Assembly: GCF_001999285.1 (NCBI RefSeq)
Contig: NZ_MLHN01000001.1
Coordinates: 83,417-147,416 of the forward strand
Direction: 5' to 3'
DNA from: Rodentibacter genomosp. 1
GTDB lineage: Bacteria > Pseudomonadota > Gammaproteobacteria > Enterobacterales > Pasteurellaceae
DNA: 64,000 bases
Shown here: in pieces, positions 35,388 through 44,423 of the stretch
Position numbering within the stretch: the stretch's first letter is position 1
Layout: every line of letters begins with the position of its first letter
Notes under the pieces: model-generated
Told to the model about the DNA's origin: nothing
Databases searched by the model: none
What the model saw: the letters and a program-made list of their open reading frames with translations, nothing else
Made by a program: the position numbers and the translations under genes

Positions 35388-36731
35388 ATGAAGAAATTTT
35401 CTTTTGCCTTGCTTTTTTTATTTATTTCTCGTTTTTCAGCAGCACAGTCTTTTTATTTTGAAAAAGGAATGAATTTCAAGCAAGTGGAACAAGTGCTTTC
35501 AGAAAATTTATATCAATTAAATGCACAAGATTTAAATATTTTGTTAGAGAATTATAGAAATTTTTCTGAACATAATGCACGTTTGGCTGGAGTTGCGGCC
35601 GGACGAGTCGCTTTCTTACAAAAAGATTACTCACAAGCCATTACACTTTATAGAAAAGTATTAGCTGAAAATCCGACTCTCACACCGGTTCGATTGGAAT
35701 TAGCGATCACGCTTTTTTATCAAAAACAGAATGAGGCTGCGAAAGAACAATTTGAAAAAATAAAATCCGACCCAGAATTGCCGGAGGATAGCAGAAGGTT
35801 AGTTGAGCACTATCTTGAAAATCTCGCAAAACAGGCAGGGTGGGAGATTGATTTTTCGATTCACTATGTTAAAGAAAAAAATGTCAATAATGTATCTGAT
35901 GCTGAAAATATCCGTTTATCCAACCAAGCCACATTAAGTAAATCAGGGGGAATGCTCCCTCAAAAAGCACAAGGTTTTTCTTATTATTTAAATGTGAACA
36001 GAGATTTTAATTTAGTCGGATCTCACTATTTTTCTCTGACCAATCTCTTTGTAGGAAAAAGCTATTGGGATAATCACAAATATGATGATATTTTTAACCG
36101 CTCTTCTCTCGGGTATGCTTATAAAGTCGCCAATAATACCTTTCGGATTAAACCTTTCTATGAAAAACGCTGGTATGGCAATAAATCCTATCGTTGGAAT
36201 AATGGGATTTCACTGGAAAATGCTTACTGGTTCAGCCCAAATTGGCGGCTTTCTTTATCATTTGAATTTGCTAAACAGCATTATTTTGATGGGCTGATGT
36301 TAAATGGACATAGTCGGCTGTTTTCTTCCACTTTAGCTTGGTTCGTTAATCCAAAACTTCACTTTTATTTTGGGGCGGATGTGGTGTCCGAAAGAACGAA
36401 AGTTCGGCAATATAGTTCAGACAGTCACGTATTTCGGGCTGGCTGGGGGCAAGAATGGCAAGGGGGGATTTCTTCACAAATTGGCTTATCCTTTATTAAA
36501 AGAGCATATAAAGATACGGCAAAACTGGGAAATTTGGACTTTTTTTCTTTTGGAAAGGTGAGAAAAGACCATATTTATTCTTTGTATATGTTACTTTGGA
36601 AGCGGGATTGGCATTTATGGGGTATCACGCCGAAGCTACAATTTATATGGAAAAAGCAAAATAGTAATATCCCCCAAATGTATTCTTACAAGCAAAGTAA
36701 TATTAACCTTGTTTTTGAGAAACGTTTTTGA
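35388..36731 (+). CDS. Slam, surface lipoprotein assembly modulator
   Basis: 447-residue outer-membrane protein that carries barrel-type lipoproteins to the cell surface in Neisseria and other Proteobacteria. It has a signal peptide (MKKFSFALLFLFISRFSAAQ), an N-terminal TPR region (about 55-150: NARLAGVAAGRVAFLQKDY, AITLYRKVLAENPTL) and a C-terminal DUF560 beta barrel (about 155-447) with alternating aromatic strands, ending NLVFEKRF with the terminal phenylalanine of outer-membrane proteins. The preceding lipoprotein is the likely cargo. The ribosome site is weak (GATGAG). Confidence 0.88.
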   Translation: MKKFSFALLFLFISRFSAAQSFYFEKGMNFKQVEQVLSENLYQLNAQDLNILLENYRNFSEHNARLAGVAAGRVAFLQKDYSQAITLYRKVLAENPTLTPVRLELAITLFYQKQNEAAKEQFEKIKSDPELPEDSRRLVEHYLENLAKQAGWEIDFSIHYVKEKNVNNVSDAENIRLSNQATLSKSGGMLPQKAQGFSYYLNVNRDFNLVGSHYFSLTNLFVGKSYWDNHKYDDIFNRSSLGYAYKVANNTFRIKPFYEKRWYGNKSYRWNNGISLENAYWFSPNWRLSLSFEFAKQHYFDGLMLNGHSRLFSSTLAWFVNPKLHFYFGADVVSERTKVRQYSSDSHVFRAGWGQEWQGGISSQIGLSFIKRAYKDTAKLGNLDFFSFGKVRKDHIYSLYMLLWKRDWHLWGITPKLQFIWKKQNSNIPQMYSYKQSNINLVFEKRF

Positions 36732-36834
36732 CGGATAATTTTTGTGAAATATCCATTCATTCTTGCCCTTTAACTTTCCTGTTTTTTCGGTATGATAGTA
36801 TTTATTCATTTTTAGCATTTTATGAATAGTACTC

Positions 36835-37761
36835 ATGAAGCCAACATTTCTTGAACTCCGACATCTTAAAACGCTGCTTGCTTTGAAAGAAACGGGCAGT
36901 GTTTCATCGGCGGCAAAACGGGTTTACCTCACTCAATCTGCACTTTCACATCAAATAAAACTTATCGAAGATCAATTTGGTTTGCCCCTATTTGAACGCA
37001 AAAGTCATCCGCTACGTTTTACTGCTGCTGGCGAACGTTTGATTCGCCTTGCCAACGACGTGATGCCTAAGGTGATTGATGCGGAGCGTGATTTAACCCG
37101 AGTTAAACATGGTGAGGCTGGGCAATTGCGTATTGCGGTGGAATGTCATACTTGTTTTGATTGGCTTATGCCTGCGATGGATGAATTTCGTCAGAATTGG
37201 GGCTTGGTTGAGTTAGATATTGTCTCGGGCTTTCACACCGATCCTGTCGGTTTATTACTTTCTCATCGGGCTGATTGGGCGATTGTGTCTGAGATTGAAG
37301 CAAATAATGAGGTGGTTTTTAAACCGCTCTTTTCTTATGAAATGGTCGGCATTTGCTCGAAAGATCACCCCTTGGCTGAGAAAGAAATTTGGCAAGCTGA
37401 AGATTTTGCCGATGAAACTTGGGTTACTTATCCTGTGCCGGACGATATGTTGGATCTTTTACGTAAGGTATTGAAACCAAAAGGAATTAATCCCACACGC
37501 CGAACCACAGAGCTTACCATCGCGATGATCCAGCTCGTGGCGAGTCGCCGTGGTATTGCGACAGTGCCTTATTGGGCCGCATTGCCATATCTTGAAAAAG
37601 GCTATGTAGTTGCTCGAAAAGTGACGCAAGAAGGATTGCATAGCAACCTATATGCGGCCATTCGAAAAGAAGATGAAAGTCTCGCTTATATGGAAGATTT
37701 CTATCAAACCGTTAAATCTCAAAGTTTTTCCACTTTACCCGGGTTATCAGTTTTAGAATAA
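36835..37761 (+). CDS. metR: LysR-family regulator MetR
   Basis: 308-residue regulator that activates methionine synthesis genes with homocysteine as coactivator. N-terminal LysR helix-turn-helix (LKTLLALKETGSVSSAAKRV, LTQSALSHQIK) and MetR-specific effector-domain segments VECHTCFDWLMP and DIVSGFHTDPVG. It precedes azlCD by 9 bp, an arrangement I recall from Haemophilus. No clear TGAA-N5-TTCA MetR site is seen upstream. Confidence 0.92.
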   Translation: MKPTFLELRHLKTLLALKETGSVSSAAKRVYLTQSALSHQIKLIEDQFGLPLFERKSHPLRFTAAGERLIRLANDVMPKVIDAERDLTRVKHGEAGQLRIAVECHTCFDWLMPAMDEFRQNWGLVELDIVSGFHTDPVGLLLSHRADWAIVSEIEANNEVVFKPLFSYEMVGICSKDHPLAEKEIWQAEDFADETWVTYPVPDDMLDLLRKVLKPKGINPTRRTTELTIAMIQLVASRRGIATVPYWAALPYLEKGYVVARKVTQEGLHSNLYAAIRKEDESLAYMEDFYQTVKSQSFSTLPGLSVLE

Positions 37762-37770
37762 GAATTATCA

Positions 37771-38493
37771 ATGGAATTTTTTCAATCACATCCTATTCGC
37801 ACAGCTGCGAAAGCTGCACTGCCTTATAGTGCCCCGATGATTGCAGGATTTTTATTTCTTGGCGTGGCATATGGCATTTATATGAAAGCGCTTGGCTTTG
37901 GTGTTTGGTATCCCACATTAATGGCATTATTGATTTACGCCGGTTCGGTGGAGTTTATTGCGGCGGCTGCACTAATCGCCCCTTTTTCTCCACTCAGTGT
38001 TTTGCTGATTACACTCATGGTGAGTGGACGTCAAATTTTCTATGGCATTTCAATGTTGGAAAAATATGGCGTGCATCTTGGCAAAAAGCGTTGGTATTTA
38101 ATCAGTAGCTTGGTTGATGAATCTTTCTCTCTGAATTATATGGCAAATATTCCACCGCACTTAGACAAAGGATGGTATATGTTCTTTGTGAGTTTATATC
38201 TGCATATTTATTGGGTATTGGGAGCCGCAATAGGTAATTTATTCGGAGAGATTGTCCCTATTGATTTAAAGGGCGTTGAGTTTGCCATGACCGCACTTTT
38301 CCTAGTGATTTTTGCGGAAAATTGGATGAAAGAAAAATCCCATGAAAGTTCTTTACTTGGTTTGGGTATTGCCTTGATTTCTCTGCTCATTGTAGGAAAA
38401 CAGCATTTTTTAATTCCAACCTTAATCGGAATTTGGTCAATTTTGACGCTGCGTCGCCCCAAAATGGAAAGTAAATTGGAGGCGTTAAAATGA
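37771..38493 (+). CDS. azlC: Branched-chain amino-acid exporter large subunit AzlC
   Basis: 240-residue membrane protein of the AzlC/YgaZ family with about seven spans; it opens with the typical AAKAALPYSAPMIAGFLFLGVAYG, followed by YAGSVEFIAAALI-like sequence and GRQIFYGISML. With AzlD it exports valine, leucine or isoleucine, or methionine as for YgaZH. It overlaps azlD by four bases (ATGA) and follows metR closely, which would suit a methionine link. Confidence 0.9.
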   Translation: MEFFQSHPIRTAAKAALPYSAPMIAGFLFLGVAYGIYMKALGFGVWYPTLMALLIYAGSVEFIAAAALIAPFSPLSVLLITLMVSGRQIFYGISMLEKYGVHLGKKRWYLISSLVDESFSLNYMANIPPHLDKGWYMFFVSLYLHIYWVLGAAIGNLFGEIVPIDLKGVEFAMTALFLVIFAENWMKEKSHESSLLGLGIALISLLIVGKQHFLIPTLIGIWSILTLRRPKMESKLEALK

Positions 38494-38819
38494 CATTAAC
38501 GGAGCAGGTTATTACGATTAGTGTTTGCGTACTTGCCGTGCAATTTACCCGCCTTTTGCCTTTCTGGATTTTTCCGGCAAATCGCCCAATTCCAGAATAT
38601 ATCCGCTATCTTGGAAAGGTACTACCGGCAGCGATGTTTGGCATGTTAGTTGTCTATTGTTATAAAAATATTGATGTGTTAAATGGATACCATGGTATAC
38701 CTGATTTTCTGGCAGGTGCATTGGTGTTAGGGCTACATTTTTGGAAAAAGAATATGTTTCTATCTATTGCAGTAGGCACGATATTTTATATGTTATTGGT
38801 TCAGACTATCTTTATATAA
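38490..38819 (+). CDS. azlD: Branched-chain amino-acid exporter small subunit AzlD
   Basis: 109-residue AzlD/YgaH-type protein with three to four membrane spans (TRLLPFWIF, YLGKVLPAAMFGMLVVYC). It is the obligate partner of AzlC, translated from an ATG overlapping the azlC stop. No other function is indicated. Confidence 0.88.
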   Translation: MTLTEQVITISVCVLAVQFTRLLPFWIFPANRPIPEYIRYLGKVLPAAMFGMLVVYCYKNIDVLNGYHGIPDFLAGALVLGLHFWKKNMFLSIAVGTIFYMLLVQTIFI

Positions 38820-38943
38820 TTTTTTGAGGGAATAATAAACATTCCTTGTGGGGCAATCGGTTGCCTTTGTTTCGCCTCTTTTCCCTTTAATCTAAATCTT
38901 TTATTATTCCACACATTTATTTTAATGAAAGAGCGGAGCATTA

Positions 38944-39165
38944 ATGGAATTGAACACAATAGAATTGCTGGGCTATATGGCAACGTTTTTTGTGGCAATA
39001 TCGTTTTTATTTAAATCGATCGTCCATTTGCGTATAGTCAACAGTATTGGTGATGTACTTTTTGTGATTTACGGCATTATTATTGATGCCTATCCTGTGG
39101 CGGTATTGAATACTTTCCTTGTTTGCGTAAATCTTTATCAACTTTACCGTTTGAAGAAAGAATAG
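38944..39165 (+). CDS. Small YgjV-like inner-membrane protein
   Basis: 73 residues with two to three membrane spans; LLGYMATFFVAISFLFKSIVHLR and IGDVLFVIYGII are typical of short YgjV-family proteins, which have no known role. Preceded by the ribosome site GAGCGG and followed by an uptake-signal terminator. Confidence 0.75.
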   Translation: MELNTIELLGYMATFFVAISFLFKSIVHLRIVNSIGDVLFVIYGIIIDAYPVAVLNTFLVCVNLYQLYRLKKE

Positions 39166-39225
39166 CCCGTTTAAATGGCTTGAACTAACTAGTTTATGGG
39201 ATGGCTGAAATAGATAAGCTTGATT

Positions 39226-39267
39226 AAAAGTGCGGTCGAAAAACGATCCGTTTTTTAACCGCACTTT
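39226..39267. terminator. Uptake-signal inverted pair terminator between convergent genes
   Basis: AAAAGTGCGGT (39226-39236) and ACCGCACTTT (39258-39267) pair around a 21-nt loop. It lies between the YgjV-like gene and ffh and could act in both directions. Confidence 0.65.
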
Positions 39268-39287
39268 GTTTTGGGGAGTTTATTTGT

Positions 39288-40676
39288 CTAACGTCTAAAC
39301 ATTCCCCCTAAACCACCAAGACCGCCCAAGCCTCCGCCCATTAGACCTTGCATTCCCCGCATCATTTTCGACATTCCTCCTTTACGCATTTTTTTCATCA
39401 TACGTTGCATTTCATCAAATTGTTTGAGTAATTTGTTCACATCTTGCACTTGTGTGCCGGAACCTAATGCTATGCGACGGCGGCGGGAACCCTTGATGAT
39501 GTCGGGATTGGCACGCTCTTTTAAAGTCATAGAGTTAATGATCGCTTCCATTTTTATGAACATTTTATCGTCCACTTGGTTTTTGATGTGATCAGGTAAA
39601 TTTTTCGCTCCGGGGAGTTTTTCCAACATGGACATCATTCCACCCATTTTCTTCATTTCGATCAACTGTTCACGGAAATCATCAAGGGTGAAGGTATCAC
39701 CTTTCTTGAATTTTTGTGCCATTTTTTCCGCTTTTTCACGATCTACCGAGCGTTCAAGATCTTCAATAAGGGAAAGCACATCGCCCATGCCTAAAATACG
39801 CGAGGCAACACGATCAGGGTGGAACGGCTCAAGGGCATCGGTTTTCTCCCCAACACCGAGGAATTTAATCGGTTTGCCTGTAATTTGACGGATTGACAAT
39901 GCTGCCCCGCCACGAGCATCGCCATCCACTTTAGTGAGAATCACCCCTGTGAGTGGTAGTGCTTCGTTAAAAGCTTTGGCGGTGTTTGCAGCATCTTGCC
40001 CTGTCATCGCATCAACGGTAAAGAGGGTTTCGATTGGATTTAACGCATTGTGGATTTGTTTGATCTCATCCATCATTTCGCCATCTACATGTAAGCGACC
40101 GGCAGTATCTACAATGAGAACATCGTAGAATTTCAGTTTGGCTTCTGCGAGGGCTGCTTTGGCAATTTCTACCGGATTTTGTTTGACATCAGAAGGGAAA
40201 AAATCCACCCCCACGGATTGTGCCAAGGTTTCCAATTGTTTGATTGCCGCAGGGCGGTACACATCGGCAGAGACAACCAATACTTTCTTTTTATGGCGTT
40301 CACGCAAGAATTTTGCCAATTTTCCCACGCTGGTGGTTTTCCCTGCGCCTTGTAAACCCGCCATTAAAATGGCTGCCGGTGGCTGGGTGGCGAGATTTAA
40401 GCTTTCATTCGCTTCACCCATGGCTTTTTCAAGCTCACGTTGTACGATTTTTAAGAATTCTTGCCCCGGAGTTAAACTTTTATTGACTTCTTCGCCTAAT
40501 GCACTTTCTTTTACTTTGGCGATAAATTCACGCACCACCGGCAATGCGACATCCGCTTCCAATAATGCCATACGCACTTCACGTAGGGTTTCTTTAATAT
40601 TATCTTCTGTTAAACGGCCTTTACCCGTGATATTACGTAGGGTTTTGGAAAGGCGATCAGATAAATTCTCAAACAT
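39288..40676 (-). CDS. ffh: Signal recognition particle protein Ffh
   Basis: GTPase that with 4.5S RNA delivers membrane proteins to FtsY and SecYEG. 462 residues: N domain, G domain with GLQGAGKTT (about 100-108), DTAGR, TKVDGDARGG and GVGEK, then the methionine-rich M domain (MKKMGGMMSMLEKLP, MQRMMKKMRKGGMSKMM) ending in a Gly/Leu repeat tail. Complete and standard; alone on its strand between two rightward genes. Confidence 0.97.
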   Translation of the reverse strand: MFENLSDRLSKTLRNITGKGRLTEDNIKETLREVRMALLEADVALPVVREFIAKVKESALGEEVNKSLTPGQEFLKIVQRELEKAMGEANESLNLATQPPAAILMAGLQGAGKTTSVGKLAKFLRERHKKKVLVVSADVYRPAAIKQLETLAQSVGVDFFPSDVKQNPVEIAKAALAEAKLKFYDVLIVDTAGRLHVDGEMMDEIKQIHNALNPIETLFTVDAMTGQDAANTAKAFNEALPLTGVILTKVDGDARGGAALSIRQITGKPIKFLGVGEKTDALEPFHPDRVASRILGMGDVLSLIEDLERSVDREKAEKMAQKFKKGDTFTLDDFREQLIEMKKMGGMMSMLEKLPGAKNLPDHIKNQVDDKMFIKMEAIINSMTLKERANPDIIKGSRRRRIALGSGTQVQDVNKLLKQFDEMQRMMKKMRKGGMSKMMRGMQGLMGGGLGGLGGLGGMFRR

Positions 40677-40813
40677 ATTAATCCTGTTTTTTAGCCAAAA
40701 TTGCCGTGATTATACCGAAATTTAGGGGATTTTCATCATTTCAAATAAATTTATGGCGAATTGCCGGGGAGATCGTTAAAATGTAAAACATTCTCAATAA
40801 ACTTGTTCAAATT

Positions 40814-41599
40814 ATGTGGTTTGCCGTATTTTCGATTTTGTTTTATCTGATAACTGTGTTGATGATCGCACCATTACTTACTTCAACTGATAATGTTCAA
40901 TATCGCCCTAAAAAAACACTGTTGTTTTTGACCGCACTTTTGGCGATTATTTTTCATGTAGCAAGTTTATATCCTTCTTTACAAAATTTAGCGGAAGATC
41001 ATATTTTCACATTGATGCAAATTGGTTCACTGATGAGTGTGAGCATTGCAGCGCTTGCCACCTTGGCAATATTGCGTGTCAATTCTATTTGGTTTTTATT
41101 GCCCATTGTGTTTGCTTTTTCTGTTTTAAACTTGATTTTAGCTACTTTTATGCCAAGCCATATCATTCAGCTATTAAATCAAGATTCAGCGATGTTATTT
41201 CACATTGGCTTATCCATTTTCACCTATGCCGTATGTTTTATTGCGACACTTTATGCGATTCAAATTGGATGGATTGATTATCGTTTAAAAGCCAAAAAAA
41301 TGCTGTTTTCACCGATTATGCCTTCACTCCTCACTGTTGAACGCCATTTCTTCAAATTATTTGCATTAGGGGAAGGTTTTCTCACATTGACGTTAATTTC
41401 CGGTGTGTATCATTCGCTCAGTGCGCTGACGACAGAAAACATCCATAAAGCAGGATTTTCATTTTTAGCTTGGCTGATATTTGGTATTGCCTTATTTGGG
41501 CATTGGCGATTAGGATGGCGAGGAAAAAGGATGATTATTTACGCCATTTCAGGTATCATTTTTCTCACGATTGCTTATTTTGGCAGTCGGTTAATTTAA
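40814..41599 (+). CDS. Cytochrome c assembly/CorE-like membrane protein (YpjD type)
   Basis: 261-residue protein with eight predicted membrane spans, CcsA/YpjD family (sometimes called inner-membrane protein YpjD). Conserved histidines occur in LAIIFHVASLY, AMLFHIGLSIFTYA and GVYHSLSAL, the positions used for haem handling in CcsA. It stands between ffh and the CorB-like gene, as in other gamma-Proteobacteria where ypjD adjoins ffh and corB (yfjD). Exact role is not established. Confidence 0.8.
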   Translation: MWFAVFSILFYLITVLMIAPLLTSTDNVQYRPKKTLLFLTALLAIIFHVASLYPSLQNLAEDHIFTLMQIGSLMSVSIAALATLAILRVNSIWFLLPIVFAFSVLNLILATFMPSHIIQLLNQDSAMLFHIGLSIFTYAVCFIATLYAIQIGWIDYRLKAKKMLFSPIMPSLLTVERHFFKLFALGEGFLTLTLISGVYHSLSALTTENIHKAGFSFLAWLIFGIALFGHWRLGWRGKRMIIYAISGIIFLTIAYFGSRLI

Positions 41600-41604
41600 A
41601 AATA

Positions 41605-41632
41605 GGGCGAATAGAGATTCGCCTTTATTATT
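41605..41632 (+). terminator. Terminator after the YpjD-like gene
   Basis: GGCGAAT and ATTCGCC form a perfect 7-bp stem around AGAG, followed by TTTATTATT. Confidence 0.75.
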
Positions 41633-41747
41633 GTGAACCGTAGCTGTGTGAAAATAACGTGTGGCACATAAAATATTTGTAATCCCACAAATTTTGTAAA
41701 CCCACACAATTTACGGATGATGATTAACAAACAAAAAGGATCAACTC

Positions 41748-43010
41748 TTGGATAGTATTCCCCTTAGTACTTTATTTATCACTCTCATTATCTGTTTAGT
41801 TTTATCGGCGTATTTTTCCGGCTCTGAAACCGGCTTGCTTTCGCTGAACAAATATCGCTTACGTTTTCTTGCCGAACAAAATAATAAAGGGGCGAAAAAA
41901 GCGGAGAAATTGCTTGAGAAACCTGACACCTTATTAAGCTTTATTCTTATTTTTAATAATCTTGTCAATATCAGTGCTTCCGCAATTGCGACAATGATCG
42001 GTATGCGTTTGTATGGCGATGCTGGTGTGGCGATCGCAACAGGGTTATTAACCTTTGTTATGCTGGTTTTCTCTGAAATTTTCCCGAAAACCGTTGCGGC
42101 AATGTACCCTGAGAAAGTCGGGTTATTTTCAAGCCATATTTTATCTTTTCTGCTAAAAGTCTTTTATCCACTCGTTTGGTTAATGAATATTTTTACTAAA
42201 TCCTTAATGAGATTAATAGGGCTAAAACCGGATATGCAAAAACAGGTGATTAGCCATGAAGAATTAAGAAGTATTGTGACTGAAGCCGGAGAAGCTACGC
42301 CTGATGAGCAACATCCTCAAATGTTACTTTCCATTCTTGACATGGGCACTGTCACCGTAGATGACATTATGGTGCCTCGCAATGAAATTGGCGGTATTGA
42401 TATTGATGATGAATGGAAAGCAATAATGCGTCAGCTGAATCATGCGGCGCATAATCGTGTGGTGCTGTACAAAGGAAGTTTAGACGAGAATGTATTGGGT
42501 ATTTTACGTGTACGTGAAGCTTTCCGTTTATTACTTGAGAAAAATGAATTTACTAAAGAAACCTTAATTCGAGCTACGGACGAAGTGTATTTTATTCCGG
42601 AAGGCACGCCATTGAAAACGCAGTTAATGAACTTCCGTGCAAATAAAGAGCGTATAGGCTTAGTTGTAGATGAATATGGTGATATTAAAGGCTTAGTGAC
42701 CTTAGAGGATATTCTAGAAGAAATTGTCGGTGATTTTACCACTTCTACTGCGCCGACTATTGACGAGGAAGTGGTACAACAATCAGACGGCTCAATGCTT
42801 ATTGATGGCTCGGCGAATCTGCGTGATTTGAATAAAATGTTTGGGTGGGAATTAGATACCGAAGATGCCCGCACCTTCAATGGTTTAATTCTTGAACACT
42901 TAGAGGAAATTCCTGATGAAGGCACAGTTTGTGAAATCGAAGGTTTGCAAATCACTATTCTTGAAGTGGCAGATAATATGATTAAACAGGCTAAAGTCGT
43001 TAAACTCTAA
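41748..43010 (+). CDS. CorB/HlyC-CorC family membrane protein
   Basis: 420-residue member of the UPF0053 family, like E. coli YfjD (CorB), linked to magnesium/cobalt export. DUF21 membrane domain (LSAYFSGSETGLLSLNKYRLR, about 20-40, with four spans), then a CBS pair (GTVTVDDIMVPRNEIG; GLVVDEYGDIKGLVTLEDILEE in pieces) and the C-terminal CorC_HlyC domain. The start at 41748 is a TTG after an AAAAGGATCAA ribosome site; no ATG lies nearby. Confidence 0.85.
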   Translation: MDSIPLSTLFITLIICLVLSAYFSGSETGLLSLNKYRLRFLAEQNNKGAKKAEKLLEKPDTLLSFILIFNNLVNISASAIATMIGMRLYGDAGVAIATGLLTFVMLVFSEIFPKTVAAMYPEKVGLFSSHILSFLLKVFYPLVWLMNIFTKSLMRLIGLKPDMQKQVISHEELRSIVTEAGEATPDEQHPQMLLSILDMGTVTVDDIMVPRNEIGGIDIDDEWKAIMRQLNHAAHNRVVLYKGSLDENVLGILRVREAFRLLLEKNEFTKETLIRATDEVYFIPEGTPLKTQLMNFRANKERIGLVVDEYGDIKGLVTLEDILEEIVGDFTTSTAPTIDEEVVQQSDGSMLIDGSANLRDLNKMFGWELDTEDARTFNGLILEHLEEIPDEGTVCEIEGLQITILEVADNMIKQAKVVKL

Positions 43011-43026
43011 AACTAACAAAAAACTG

Positions 43027-43064
43027 ACCGCACTTTTGATTTGGATCATAAGTGCGGTTTGTTT
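43027..43064 (+). terminator. Uptake-signal inverted pair terminator after the CorB-like gene
   Basis: ACCGCACTT (43027-43035) and AAGTGCGGT (43050-43058) pair around 14 nt, followed by TTGTTTTT. Confidence 0.8.
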
Positions 43065-43126
43065 TTACACCGTTTTTTATCAAGCTGTCTATAATTCATC
43101 TAATTAATTCTAGGTATAAGGATGAT

Positions 43127-43897
43127 ATGGAACAAGCGTATCAACGGGGCGTGACACGTGCTTGTGTACAAACGGCATTATTGTTGTTACAACATGGGGC
43201 GGAAAGCACGGTGGTGGTGCAAATGGCACAACGTTTAGGAATCGCTCTTGGGGTGGAAAGTGTAGAATGTGCCCTTACGGCAAATGCGGTGGTGATTACA
43301 ACCCTTTCAAACCACCATTGTATTACCACAGTACGAAAAAATACTGATAAAGGCATCAATATGCAAATGGTGACTGAAGTACATCGTATTGTGATTGCGG
43401 TAGAGCATAAATTATACAATTTGGATCTGGCACAGAAGAAACTGGATAATTTAAATCCTTTGAAGTATCACCGTGCTTTGGTGGTGCCTATGATTGGTTT
43501 ATCTTGCGCCTCTTTTGCACATCTGTCAGGAGGCGATTGGTTGATTTGCCTCATTACTTTTTTGGCTTCCTCCGTGGCGATGTTTGTCCGGCAAGAATTA
43601 TCAAAACATCATTATAATCCGATTATTGTTTTTGCGATTACGGCGTTTGTGGCTTCCCTCATTTCCGGTGTTAGTTTGAAATATCAATGGGGAAATGATC
43701 CGCAAATCGCCTTAGCTTCCAGCGTGTTGTTGCTTGTACCGGGATTCCCATTAATTAATTCGTTGGCAGATATTTTAAAAGGCTATGTCAATATGGGGTT
43801 AGGGCGTTGGACAGTTGCCACCGTTCTGACCTTTGGGGCTTGCCTTGGTATTGTATTAGCACTGAGTGTGTTACATATCACGACATGGGGGCATTAA
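43127..43897 (+). CDS. yjjP: YjjP, large subunit of a ThrE-type exporter
   Basis: 256 residues from the ATG at 43127 (ribosome site AAGGA), the same length as E. coli YjjP; an upstream start at 43052 would add an unrelated segment. N-terminal soluble part (QRGVTRACVQTALLLLQHGAES) followed by about five spans. YjjPB exports succinate in E. coli; the ThrE superfamily also exports threonine and serine. It overlaps yjjB by one base (TAATG). Confidence 0.9.
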   Translation: MEQAYQRGVTRACVQTALLLLQHGAESTVVVQMAQRLGIALGVESVECALTANAVVITTLSNHHCITTVRKNTDKGINMQMVTEVHRIVIAVEHKLYNLDLAQKKLDNLNPLKYHRALVVPMIGLSCASFAHLSGGDWLICLITFLASSVAMFVRQELSKHHYNPIIVFAITAFVASLISGVSLKYQWGNDPQIALASSVLLLVPGFPLINSLADILKGYVNMGLGRWTVATVLTFGACLGIVLALSVLHITTWGH

Positions 43898-44364
43898 TGA
43901 TGATGTTTCTATTGAGTTTGTTTGATGATATGGTTTTTGCCGCCATTCCGGCGGTGGGGTTTGCCCTAGCATTTAATGTGCCGCTTAAGGCGTTAAAATA
44001 TTGTGCGATTTTAGGGGCATTAGGGCATGTAACACGCACATTACTTTTACACATTAATGTGCCTATTGTTTTTGCAACCTTTTTTGCCACTTGTGTTATC
44101 GGCTTTATTGGCGTGCATTTATCACACCGTTATTTGGCACATCCAAAGGCATTTACGGTGGCGGCGATCATTCCCATGATTCCGGGCGTGCATGCTTATA
44201 AAGCGATGATTTCGATAGTACAAATTCATCACTATGGTTATTCTCATGAACTTTTGGAGCAAATGATCAGCTCATTTATTAACACCGCCTTTATTTTAGG
44301 GGCGTTGGTTTTTGGGCTTGCGTTGCCCGGATTGATTTTTTATCGCCAAAAACCTGTGGTATAA
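43897..44364 (+). CDS. yjjB: YjjB, small subunit of a ThrE-type exporter
   Basis: 155 residues with four to five spans, partner of YjjP; AAIPAVGFALAFNVP and HPKAFTVAAIIPMIPGVHAY are the family blocks. The start at 43897 follows a GGGGG run; in-frame ATGs at 43885, 43900 and 43903 are alternatives. Translationally coupled to yjjP. Confidence 0.88.
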   Translation: MMMFLLSLFDDMVFAAIPAVGFALAFNVPLKALKYCAILGALGHVTRTLLLHINVPIVFATFFATCVIGFIGVHLSHRYLAHPKAFTVAAIIPMIPGVHAYKAMISIVQIHHYGYSHELLEQMISSFINTAFILGALVFGLALPGLIFYRQKPVV

Positions 44365-44378
44365 ATCCTCACAGATTA

Positions 44379-44419
44379 AAAAAACACGCATTTTTGCATA
44401 GCATCATTGCGTGTTTTTT
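44379..44419. terminator. Bidirectional terminator
   Basis: AAAAAACACGCA and TGCGTGTTTTTT form a 12-bp stem with A and T runs at the ends. It serves the converging yjjB and purine permease genes. Confidence 0.88.
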
Positions 44420-44423
44420 CTCA

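Noticed and set aside
36732..36834. MetR self-binding site before metR
   Set aside because: The only TGAA/TTCA pair has a 7-base spacer rather than the 5-base spacer of known MetR sites.
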